Shown here piece after piece: positions 31,930 to 42,463 of a stretch of DNA of 64,000 bases. The DNA lies in the NCBI RefSeq assembly GCF_003597395.2, contig NC_133773.1, positions 121,435,645-121,499,644 on the forward strand. The letters run 5' to 3'. Made by a program: the position numbers and the translations under genes. This DNA is from Chelonoidis abingdonii (Eukaryota > Chordata > Testudines > Testudinidae). Below the pieces are notes generated by a model. That model had not been told where the DNA came from, made no database searches, and was given only the letters and a program-made list of their open reading frames with translations. Position 1 is the first letter of the stretch; each line of letters begins with the position of its first letter.

Positions 31930-33730
31930 TACATTAAAAAGTCTCATTTGTGGAAATGTCAAAAGCTCATTCTCTCATGTAACTTCCTTCAGATTTAGAA
32001 ATAAACTTTTTAAAATGTTTTGTTCTTATACAAGCTTAACATTTTCTGAGATTCAGAAAGTGCCTTCCAATCATTGCATAAATTGACTTATTTCTGCTAT
32101 GGAGAGACAGGGATACACTGTGTACCTAAGGATAAAATTCTGAAGAGAATTAGAACAAGGTCTCTGTATAACAGAAATCCTACCAAAGTCCTATTTTTTT
32201 GGTCTTGTGCCATGGGAATTCAAGGCTTAGGTGCTTTTGAAAATCCCAGTAGATGCCTATCAGCATCTTTATGCTCCTAAATATATGGCCCTAAGCAGGA
32301 ACTTCAGCATTTGCCATTTGGCCCTATGAACACTGCACCACTATACCTCTCCTCCAAACAACCACAGTCCACTGTATCATCATTCTAATGAAGAAATACG
32401 AACGGAGCATCTTTTGCACAAAAAATTAAATTAGATACATTTAAATCGGCCCAAGGCAGGTGGTTCATCTGCCTATGGAGCTTTTAATAGACAGAGGGGC
32501 CAGAATTAAAATGCTACCCACTTGTACTGTATATGATACCTGTTCATACTCTATTTTACCTGCAATACCAGGAGAGATAGCAAGCTGTTCTATGAATATT
32601 TTCAATGGAAATAGATTATGAAAAAATATTGAATTAGTAGAAACAGTTTGACATACAAATTTAAATGTTGTGGGGGGGGTGGTGGGGAGGGAGGGTTCAA
32701 TGAGCACATGTCAGTAGGTCATGCCAGCATGGAAAAAAGTAGTGCTGGCTTGATGACATTTAACCTTCTAGAATTTCAGAATGCTGTGGTTTATTCAAAA
32801 CAAAACAAAACAAAAAAACCCATATCACCTTGGTTACTTAACGTGTGAAAAAGATTGTCACTTTGTTTTGGCAGACAAATACCACTCTTTGTGATCACCA
32901 GGTTATGTCATATGCATATAGATAACACAGTATTCCATAGACTGATCAACGTTATTGATCAATATTTCTCTCTGTGGCTTGTTTTTCTCTCTGTCCTAAT
33001 ACAGTTATATGAGTCAAGATTTACACTGATCTTCTCAGAAAAAATAGTTGGGTGCCTGCTCATTGCATCAGTTACACGCACATACACATAACTCTCATTC
33101 AGTTCAGCTGAAGTTTCTTTTCTATTCCGTATAAGTTCTTATACCACAATCACCACCATAGTTATCTGACCACCTTCCAGTAGTGCATGAGCAATATGAC
33201 TGACATTGTCATGTGCTTGTTCTCACATCCTCTCCTCAGGGAGAGAAGTGTGTGCAGTGGCGTGTCTTGTTGTGTTGGGGTGTTTTGGGTGTGTTTCTGG
33301 TTTTGTTTTTCTTTTAATATATCTGTTGATATGTAGCGATACTAGAGAAGGCAAGGTCAAAGAAGTTCCCCTTGCACTTGGAGCAGAAGGTGTTGGGTGT
33401 GGCTTTGTTCCACACATTCAACCCTTAAAGATATATTGGTAGATAATGTTTGTGGTTTTGTATGTTTACATATGTATTGGTAGGGGTTAACAATGTAATC
33501 AAACAGTCCCTGTCTATGCTGTATTCTGTTAATTCAGAGATCAAGAGGACATCTTAACATTTAAATGAACTGTAAACATAGGATATCACTGTATTCATCT
33601 CTCTTTGAAATGTATAGCAAATCATCTGCGAAAGGTGGCAAAACAGGCAATTGCCTTATGTTAATCTGTGTAGATAATTACCAGCGATGCTTGGAAATGG
33701 ATCTACTTCAAAAGTCCCCGTAATTGTTTT
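31930..33730. other. Intergenic, no gene seen
   Basis: No coding region or named repeat is recognised; a G-rich run occurs at 32671-32692. Confidence 0.4.
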
Positions 33731-33739
33731 TTGTTCAGG

Positions 33740-35085
33740 GAAGGACTCTGAGCTGTCACAAGAAGGCCTGAAACTGTATAAAGATGCTTTGGGTCCTGTA
33801 GTAAGGTGGCTTCCTCACTCCAAGGTAAAAGGGATTAAGAACAGCTGAGAGAGGCTGGTGAGATAGTTGGCCCCAGGTGTGGCTGGCTTAATCAGACGAC
33901 AGCTGGCCTGGATAAAAGGGCTGAGGGGCCAGGAGATAAAAAAGACTCACTCTAGCCCTGGAGTGGCAAGGGCTAGCTGCCTGGGAGCAAGGTACCTGAA
34001 AAGGGGTAGTCCTGGGGAAGGGCAAAGGGAGCTGGGGGGGGCCAGCCTGGTAAACCCCCAGGCTGAAGGCCTTGTTGAAGGCCTACAAAAAGTACTGGGG
34101 CAGCAGAGGGGCAGCCCGGGGATAGGCAAAGGCAGCGGGTCCTACTCTCTTGCCAATGATGAGTCGCCATTACAGGCTGCAGTTTGCCCCAGTGAAAGGG
34201 GGCTAGATGATGACTGGCAGTAGTCACTGAGGCAAGGTGGGTTTAGAGGGTTGGGGGTTCCCCTGGGAGGGGAGACCCAGAGTAAGGGGCAACTGCTAGG
34301 AGCAAAACCCTGAGGAAAGTGGCACCGGAGTCTGGGAGGGACACAGGGCCTAAGGCAGGCGAGACACTGGCCAGAAGGAGGCACTCCAGAACTGGAGTTG
34401 AGCTAACTCCAAAGACGACCAGCAGGAGATGCTATTCCAGTGAATGTCAAACTTGCTACAGGTCCCAATTCTTTTTATCTCAAATATGCTTGAGGCTTCA
34501 TGCAGCGGAAGCTTAAACCACAAGGCTGAAAGCCCAGTCCTGACTGGACCACCCTGAATATAAACATTGGTCTGTAACCTATGACCTAATTCTGAAAGAA
34601 CTCTTTGCCACCACAAAGCTCAGTATCTCAGCTATGAATCTGAATCTCAAGAATTGTATTCATGTCTGTATGAATAGTGATCTTTTAACCAATACGCTCT
34701 CTTTTCTTTTTGAATAAATTTTAGTTTAGTTAATAAGAATTGGTTCTAAGCATGTATTTGGGTAAGATATGGAATATTCATTAACCTGGGAGGTAATGTG
34801 TCCAATCATTTGGGATTGGTAGAACTTTTTAATATGATAAATATGATGAGGATTACTGAAAATCTTATTCATCTTGGGTGTCTGGGTGGAGGCCTAAGGC
34901 TGGGTTGCTTTAAGGGAACTGTGTTGTTGGCTTCTGGGTAACCAGTGAGGTATTATAGAAGCTGTTTTGTGCTAGCTTGGTAAATCTAAGCACTGGAATA
35001 TCCACCAGCTTTGGGGATTGTCTGCCCCATTCTTTTCAGTTCACCCTAATTGAATGACTTCAGTTGGCTCCCCTGGAACTCTAGT
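33740..35085 (+). mobile_element. Probable LTR retroelement remnant
   Basis: GC-rich leader-like part (33860-34400) preceded by a TATA-like GGATAAAAGGGC at about 33910 and followed by TGAATAAATTTTAG at 34710, a poly(A)-signal context. The 118-codon frame at 33867 is in the leader and shows no protein family. The element type is inferred. Confidence 0.35.
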
Positions 35086-35090
35086 CACAA

Positions 35091-35120
35091 TGTGTGTGTG
35101 TGTGTGTGTGTGCGCGTGTG
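35091..35120. repeat. TG microsatellite
   Basis: Pure TG for about 22 bases, then TGCGCGTGTG. Confidence 0.9.
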
Positions 35121-35144
35121 CACATGCACACATTTCATTTAGTC

Positions 35145-35525
35145 TTTCACATAACACAAGAACCAGGGTCAGCCAATGAAATTAATAGATAGCAGGTTTA
35201 AAACAAACATAAGGAAGTACTTCTTCATACAATGCACAGTCAAAGTGGAACTTGTTGCCAGGAAATGCTGTGAAGGCCAAAAGTATAACTGGGTTCAAAA
35301 AAGAATTAGATAAGTTCATGGAGGATATGTGGTGGTCAGGAATGGAACCTCATGCTCTGGGTTTCTTGAAACCTCTGGCTGCCAGAAGCTGGGCCTGGAT
35401 GAGAGGGGATGAATCACTCTATAATTGTCCTGTTCTGTTTGTTCCCCCTGAAACATCTGGCACTGCCAGAATGATAGGATACTAAGCTAGATGGACCATT
35501 GGTCTGACCGTTCTTATGACATGAT
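35145..35525 (+). mobile_element. CR1/L3-type LINE 3' end, sense
   Basis: Reads as the post-RT end: TTCTTCATACAATGCACAGT, TTGCCAGGAAATGCTGTGAA, and AGATGGACCATTGGTCTGAC at the 3' end, followed by TTCTTATGACATGATAT. Confidence 0.7.
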
Positions 35526-35829
35526 ATCATTGCCCAAAAATCTAATTTAGGGCCTAATTCTTATTCCTACTCATTACTCATTCCAGACAAATTCTATTGA
35601 TTTCAACAGAAACTTGGCATGAGAATGAAAGGCTTTACTTAGACACCTTATCATTTCAGCTTCAATCATCAAAGGTACTTAGGTGCCTAGCTCCATTGAT
35701 TTCCCATTGAAATCAATGGAGTTAGGCACCTGAATACCTTTGAGGAGCTAGGTTTTAGAAGACAGCTGCAGTTAACCTATGCTAAGTTGACTATCATCAA
35801 TAGTAGGGAAATATAGCCTAGGGGTGCAA

Positions 35830-36341
35830 CTACTATAAGGTGGATGCATAAATGATTGGAAAACCGTTCCCAGAGTTACCAGTGGTTCACAGTCAAGCTG
35901 CAAGGGCATATTGAGTGAGGTCCTGCAGGGACTGGCCTTGGTCTGGTTCTGTTCAATATCTTCATAAACAATTTAGATAATGGCATAGATGCCGCAGAAA
36001 GTTCATTTATAAAGTTTGTGGATGATATCAAGCTGGGAGGGGTTGTAAGTGCTTTGGAGGGTAGGATTAAAATTCAAAATGATCTGGACAAATTGGTGGA
36101 ATGGTCAGAGGCAAATTGGATGAAATTCAACAAGGACAAATACAAAGTGATCCACTTAGGAAGGAACAATGAGTCGCACACATACAAAATGGGAAATGAC
36201 TGCCTAGGAAGTAGTATGGAAAGGGACTTGGGGTCATGCTGGATCACAAGCTAAATATGAGTTCAGTTCAACACTATTGCAAAAAATCAAACATCATTCT
36301 GGGACATATTAGCAGGAATGTTGAAAGCAAGACACGAGAAG
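35830..36341 (+). mobile_element. CR1 LINE, sense, left half
   Basis: Decayed CR1 reverse transcriptase region: VLFNIF-type start at about 35945, FVDDIKLGGVV near 36014, DKYKVIHLGRNNESHTYKM around 36135-36195. It ends inside the reading region at 36341 and continues at 37918 after a Tigger-like insertion. Confidence 0.85.
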
Positions 36342-36747
36342 TACAGTAACTCCTCACTTAACATTGTAGTTATGTTCCTGAAAAATGCGACTTTAAGCAA
36401 AACAATGTTAAGTGAATCCAATTTCCCCATAAGAATTAATGTAAATGGCGGGGTTAGGTTCCAGGGAATTTTTTTTCACCAGACAAAAGACATATATATA
36501 CACACACACAGTATAAGTTTTAAACAAACTATTTAATACTGTACACAGCAATGATGATTGTGAAGCTTGGTTGAGGTGCTGAAGTCAGAGGGTGGAAGAG
36601 GGTGGGATAGTTCCCAGGGAATGTGTACTGCTAAATGATGAACTAGCACTCGGCTGCACCCTCAAGGGTTAACACATTGTTGTTAATGTAGCCTCACACT
36701 CTACAAGGCAACACAAATGGAGGGCGGAGAGACAGCATGGCAGACAG

Positions 36748-37500
36748 AGGGCTTGGCTACACTTGCAAGTTGCAGCGCTGGTGAGGGGGTTACAGCGCTG
36801 CAACTTACTCAGTGTCCACACTTACAAAGCTCAGCCAGTGCTGCAACTCCCTGGCTGCAGCGCTGGCTGTACTCCTGGTCTGCTACGGGTGTAGCGAATC
36901 CAGCGCTGGGATAGCAGGCTGCTCATCAGGTGTGGACACTCACCAGCGCTGTTTATTGGCCTCCAGGTATTAAGAGGTATCCCAGATTCCTGTCTACACA
37001 ACCAGAAGGTCTCCCGGAGCTACCAACACAGCTGCTCTTTGCTCAGCGAGCGAGCCGAGCCGAGGCTTTGGAATGTTCACCAGTGTTGCTTGAGGAGAAC
37101 AAACAGCACGGCGGGGGGGAGGGCGTCGTGGGAAGCTGCTTATCTGGTCTGAAGCTTTTTACATTAAGAGTGATTGAGAGAGGGGTGGGGGAAAATGGCC
37201 AGAATTTGCAAGAGGGAGCTCACAGTGTCTGCTCCAAAAATCTGCTCTCTCTGTCTCCCGACGCTCCCTGTCACACTCCACCCCACCCTCTTTTGAAAAG
37301 CAGTTGCAAGCCACTTGAACGCTTGGATAGCTCGCCACAATCCCACTCCAACAGCGCTGCAAATGCTGCAAAATGTGGGCCACACCTGGCACTGCAGCGC
37401 TGGTAGCTGTCAGTGTGGCCACACTGCAGCGCTATTCCTACACAGCTGTACGACCACAGCTGTAACTCCCAGCGCTGCACATTTCCAAGTGTAGCCATAC
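36748..37500. mobile_element. hAT element nested in the Tigger-like element
   Basis: Inverted ends GGGCTTGGCTACACTTGCAA and TTCCAAGTGTAGCCATACC, both followed inward by CAGCGCTG-rich pieces. Flanks CAGACAGA (36740-36747) and CAGACACA (37501-37508) look like an 8-base duplication with one mismatch. No transposase remains. Confidence 0.75.
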
Positions 37501-37549
37501 CCAGACACACACACACCCTGTGTGTGTGTGAGAGAGAGAGAGAGAGAGG
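37501..37549. repeat. AC/TG/GA simple repeat
   Basis: Runs of ACAC, then TGTG, then GAGA. Confidence 0.85.
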
Positions 37550-37917
37550 CACATTACCCCCTTTAAGTTAGCTGACCCCACTCTTATGCACACTGCCTTT
37601 TTAAGTAGACCAGCAAGTTGAGACAGCAGCTACTGCCAGTAAGCTCCTTCTGTCCTGAGCCCTGTTGCCCCCCCCCCCACTCTATAGAGATGGAGTAAGT
37701 GGGGGGCAGGAGCAGGGAAGAGGGGGACACCCAGACGTTAGCCGCACAGGGAACTTATGGGAAGGGGGAGCCAAGGTCCAATGGGCTGCTCTTTCTGTAA
37801 GCAGTGGAGAAAGCAGGCGGCTACCAAACAACATTATAAGGGAGCGTTGTGCAACTTTAAATGAGCATGTTCTCTAATTGATCAGCAACGGGATGACTTT
37901 AAGTTAGGAGTTACTGT

Positions 37918-38465
37918 AATTCTTTGGCTCTACTCTGCCCTTGTAAGGCCTCAGCTGGAGTAGTGTGTCCAGTTCTGGATGCCATGTTTCAGGAAAGATG
38001 TGGACAAATTGTAGAAAGTCCAGAGAAGAACAACAAAAATGATTAAAGGTCTAGAAAACATGACCTCTGACGAAAGATAGAAAAAACTGGGTTTATTTTG
38101 TCTGGAGAAGAGAAGACTGAGCAGGACATAACAGTATTCAAGTATATAAAATATTGTTACAAGGAGGAGGTTGAAAAATTGTTCTCATTAACCTTGGAGG
38201 ATAGGACAAGAAGCACTTGGCTTAAACTGCAGCAAGGGTGGTTTAGGTTGGACATTAGGAAAAACTTCCTAACTGTCAGGGTAGGTAAGCACTGGAATAA
38301 ATTGCCTAGGGAGGTTGTGGAATCTCCATCTTTGGAGGTTTTTAAAAGCAGGTTGACAAATACCTGTCAGGGATGATCTAGTTATTGCTTAGTCCTGCCT
38401 TGAAGGCAGGGGACTGGACTAGGTAACTTATTAGGTCCTTTCCAGTCCCACACTTCTATGATTCT
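37918..38465 (+). mobile_element. CR1 LINE, sense, right half
   Basis: Continuation of 35830-36341: CTCAGCTGGAGTAGTGTGTC, then [32 protein letters not shown] region (38246-38340), ending in the CR1 tail CACTTCTATGATTCTATAAA at 38450-38469. Confidence 0.9.
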
Positions 38466-38621
38466 ATAAAAGAATAAAACATTAAATAAAACATACATCC
38501 TGGAAATATTCCAAAGGTTATACAGGATACCGTGGTATCTGTTCCAAAGGTTAAACACATGTATAATAGGCCGGGCAGGCTAAACCTCCCCAAACAGGAT
38601 GCAGCACACTTCCCTGTGGAG

Positions 38622-39354
38622 CAGTGGTTCCCAAACTGGTTCGTGAACCCCTGGGGGATCATAAAATGTTACAGGGGGTTCTCAGGGAAAAATTCCCTAA
38701 TGGCGGACAGAGCTTCCCTAGGGACCCCGGGCATCAAGGGGCCAGCAGCTAAGCAGATCAAAGCAAGCATATCTATCACACTGAGGAGATTTAAACTTCA
38801 AGACTCCTTATAAGAAATGGAAAGGGAGGTGGATATCTTTTGCTGTTTTTAAAATTAAATAGGCAGCTAGTGGTGTTCTTAAAATTATTGTGAAGAACAA
38901 GTTTAAGCTTTGTTGTAAAAGCAGTTGACCTGGGTTCGGTTCCCAGCCAATGCATTGTTTGCCTGGACTGCTCAAGCCCTGAATGCTTGTGTAGGAGGAA
39001 CTCTTTGAGTTGGCTTCTTAAATATCTTCATGCTATTTCACATCTGATACTCCTTCATGAAATATAGGAGCCTTGTCTTATAACAGGCTTATTCAAAGTG
39101 ATACAAGCTACGAAAGTGAGAAGAAATTTGCTATTTTCATAATGTAATAAAAATACTGTAATGATAAATAATAATTAATAATAGTGTGTATAAGCATGTC
39201 ATAAAAACAAATTTTATATTTCTGAGATCACTGCTTTTATAATTTATACTTAAGTAAAGGAGAAAATACCTAGAAATATTTTTAGGAGGGGGTTCACGAG
39301 ACTTGACATTTTATTGAAAGGGATTCACAGGTTGTTAAAGTTTGGGAACCACTG
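38622..39354. mobile_element. hAT element
   Basis: Inverted ends CAGTGGTTCCCAAACT and AGTTTGGGAACCACTG (39339-39354). The target duplication is CTGTGGAG (38614-38621) and CTCTGGAG (39355-39362), one mismatch. 733 bases, non-coding, AT-rich. A T-arm-like CTGGGTTCGGTTCCCAG lies at about 38931, possibly from a MIR inside. Confidence 0.9.
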
Positions 39355-39719
39355 CTCTGGAGGCACGCTGTCAGCCTGCTGCCTTTGGAATGCCGCTGCC
39401 AAAAGGGCACTCAGGCCGTGGCCCCACCTGCGCTTTACCCTGAGGCCCTGCTCCCATGTCCCGCTCTTGCCCTGTGGCCCTGCCTCTTCCCCACATCCCT
39501 CCCCCCACCTCTTGCACTTCTCACCTCACTGTTGAGATAGACTGGCAAAGAAGGGCTGGTGCCAAAATAGGGATAGGCGTGCCATCTTTTGCTCCACTGC
39601 CATTTGGGAACCTCATTGCTGCAGATCCATCCAGATTTCCTGCACATTGCAGAGTGCCAAAGAGTCCTGTCCCCCATCCCCCACCGCTCACGCTTCTTCA
39701 TCCCATGAGAGGCAGAAAG

Positions 39720-39930
39720 GCAGGGGAGGGGAGGAGAGAGGCACAGACAGTGGGGCCCCTCAGGGGAGGGAACAAATCGAAGTGTGAGCGGTGGGACCCC
39801 TCAGAGAAGGGAGGTGCGAGTGGCAGGGGAGGGTCCCTTGGGGAAGGAGGCAGAGAGGTGCAGATAGTGGGACCCCTTGGGAGAGGTGAAAGAGAAGTGC
39901 GAATGACAGGGAAGAGGGCCAGACAGGAGC
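39720..39930. repeat. Diverged GA-rich minisatellite
   Basis: Units of about 50-60 bases share TGGGACCCCTCAG..AAGGGAG and GAGGTGCAGATAG pieces, three to four times. Long frames on both strands (39456-40067) arise from this skewed composition. Confidence 0.6.
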
Positions 39931-40079
39931 AGGCCCTGTGGCAAAGTGAGGATGGAATGTGGGCAGGGTCTTGGGTGGAGAAGGCCAAGCAGAGGTGGGT
40001 CTCAGAATGGAGCAGGGGGAGGGGTCGTGGTCCAGGCACCAGTGTTCCCCCCCCCCCACACTTCTAGAGAGCTTCTAGC

Positions 40080-41110
40080 GCTCAAGCCCAGATGTGGAAG
40101 TCACATGCCACTCATGGTTATATAGGATATGCAAAATTACAGACAAGGGAGATGTGATAAGGAAAGTTACATTCGGGTTTCAGGATGGCTTCAGCATCAC
40201 TAGTTTTTAATGTGACCATGCTAGATATTCTTGCTCTATGATCTTTTGTGGATGACATGCCACAGGCACTTGCTGATGTACAACCAATTATAAATTTCTG
40301 TGAGTAATTTAATTTTTGAAATTCCCTCAATTAAAAAAATCTGCCCACTCTTATAAATTATTCTGTACATAACTAACCTCAATCATAAAGAGGTAAACTT
40401 TGCAGTGAAGACAGCAAAACTCAGGTTTATCCTAATCTCAGGTGACAGAGTTCCAGAGCCAGGGGTCTTCTACAGATAATGTTTCTGAAAGCTTCCTTTG
40501 GGCTCCATCCATTTCAATGTTCCTGTAGGATCCAGCTGCCCTGAAATCAATCTGTGAGATACGGTAGCTAAAGTCAGTTGACATTTAAAAAAATGTGGAC
40601 TAGCCTCCTCAAGCGAATTACAGATGAGATCAGGAATCAGTGAAGACTATGGAGTTTTGGTGAGTCTCTGTCTCTTAGAACAGGTGATGATGCTGTAAGG
40701 TTGAAAAGAGAAACTCTCTGTCGATGCTGCCAATGTAGGCCAATACTAGCCAGTTTCATGACGCTTAAAGATTAATCTCATCACTGTCCAAGGGCCCAGA
40801 CGTCCATACATCAGCAGTGCAATATATCCGTCTGTGTTCACTTAAAGGACTGCCCAGGCCCTTGTACACATCAGAACTCTGCCACTCAGCTGGTTGTGGT
40901 TTGAAAAAAGATGGTGTTATACCAATAAAAACTAGCAGGATCTTAAAGGGGACAAGATATTTGTCACATTTATTGTAAATACCATAATAAAATAAAAGAT
41001 AACAGAAAAACAATGTTGTTTGGTTACTTATTCCTATGATTATATATATCTATATATCCATTCACACAATCATTCATACAAGTTCTGTGTAGATATTATA
41101 GTTACCAGCC
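40080..41110. other. Intergenic, no gene seen
   Basis: No repeat or coding region recognised; short AT repeat TATATATATC near 41041. Confidence 0.4.
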
Positions 41111-41690
41111 TAAAGTTGCTTGTGACAGAATACTGGCCAGGTACTCTGTACACAAGAGTGGAGCCGAGTCCGGGTCAGGTGCACCTGATGCTCCTGGAGG
41201 CTGGCAGCAGAACCATAGACTCAAAGTCCTCAGTCTTCAGAGTCCAGCTTTATAGGGATTTTTCCCTATGTTAGTTCATGGGAGTTGCTTCATTCTGCTG
41301 TTGTTAAATTAATCAGCAGGTGGCTGGCTCCGTGTTGGCAGCAGAATGTTACCCAAAGTCTCTTACCTCACCCTTCTTTTTTACAGGCTTTTAGTTTGGA
41401 TTCAAAGTCTATAGGTCTTGCTGTGTCACGCTGCCTTTGGGTTTGGATTGATCACCCGTCAATTGCAGGCGTGACTTTCAGCCTTGAACCTGGCTTTGAT
41501 CTTCCTTCTGTTGTTCTTTTGTCCTTTTCTTTTTAGGGTGGATGCTTTTTACTTTGTTTCACTGTTGTCTAGGTCTTCAGCCGTTGGTAGTTGAACTTCA
41601 CCTCATCAGGACAGGCTGGGGCTGGAGGTTGATTTTATCATCCATACATGCCTCATTCACACATCTAAACTAACTAATAAGATTACAGCA
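41110..41690 (-). mobile_element. Probable LTR fragment (antisense)
   Basis: CTTTATAGGGATTTTTCCCT and flanking text resemble a reversed LTR. It ends about 540 bases upstream of the S100P TATA box. No target duplication found. Confidence 0.3.
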
Positions 41691-42231
41691 GGGTTTGCAA
41701 AAATGAAGGTTGGAGGAAGCTTTTACAAAATGGAGTGAGCGTTTTAAAATGGGGTTTGAATTACAATATGGCAAACAGTGAACAGAAGTTACAATGCAGG
41801 CAAGTGTAGTGAATGGTGAACAGAAGTTACATTAATAAAGTGAATAATTAAAAACAATTTCATTTATCAGTTCTACAATGGCAACTCTCAGAATCCCTAT
41901 AGCCACCCTTTGCAATGAATAGGAAGTAATTTGCTGCTCTTTCACTGTTGCAGGCCTAATATACATTCTTTTAAGGGTTGGGCTGTTAGCCATTTACTGA
42001 TTAAAAAGCTTAAATTGAATCATGCTTAATCTTGAAGGAGTGGCTGGTTTATGGTGATGTATAAATCATTGTTCAAGCTCTGCCCTACTGATAAAGCTTG
42101 AATTTTGAATTGAATTTCTTTAGAAAGGAATTTGATTTCAAGCTGCACCTAGATGATGAAAAGCGGTGCTTAAGGTGTAGATATTTGCTAACTGGCTCCA
42201 CTCACTGTGTAACCATGAGATGTGACAGCTA

Positions 42232-42237
42232 TATAAA
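42232..42237 (+). promoter_or_regulatory. S100P: S100P TATA box
   Basis: CTATATAAAGCACC lies about 94 bases before the start codon. Expected transcription start is near 42262, giving a 5' UTR of about 65 bases in the same exon as the start codon. Confidence 0.75.
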
Positions 42238-42325
42238 GCACCCCAGAACCTGTTCAGTCTCTACTCTCTAAGGGAGGGCCAGAGGCTACTCACGCAAAGA
42301 AGGAAGCCAGAATCCATTAGCAAAG

Positions 42326-42463
42326 ATGTCTGAACTGGAAACTGCAATGGGAATGATCATTGATGTCTTTGACAAGTATTCTGGGGCTGAAGGCAATAAG
42401 CAAACCCTCACCAAAGGAGAACTAAAGACCCTTCTGGAAAAAGAGCTACCCAACTTCCTCTCG
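42326..42463 (+). CDS. S100P: S100P exon with start codon
   Basis: 46 codons from ATG (context CAAAGATGT) to CTCTCG, donor GTAAAG. Holds the S100-type pseudo EF-hand and first part of the hinge. Confidence 0.95.

Larger units (their letters stand above)
36344..37916. mobile_element. Tigger/mariner-like element inserted in the CR1
   Basis: Inverted ends CAGTAACTCCTCACTTAA and TTAAGTTAGGAGTTACTG match at 17 of 18 positions and are flanked by TA at 36342-36343 and 37917-37918. The CR1 frame context reads on across the element. No transposase frame is visible, so it is non-autonomous. A hAT element is nested inside. Confidence 0.9.

Noticed and set aside
33867..34223. 118-codon frame after a TATA-like motif
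   Set aside because: Lies in what looks like an LTR leader; no family likeness.
38920..38960. tRNA gene suggested by a T-arm-like CTGGGTTCGGTTCCCAG
   Set aside because: No acceptor, D or anticodon arm around it; more likely a MIR-type box B inside the hAT element.
39456..40067. 203-codon + frame and overlapping - frames
   Set aside because: Composition effect of the GA-rich minisatellite; no start context or domain.
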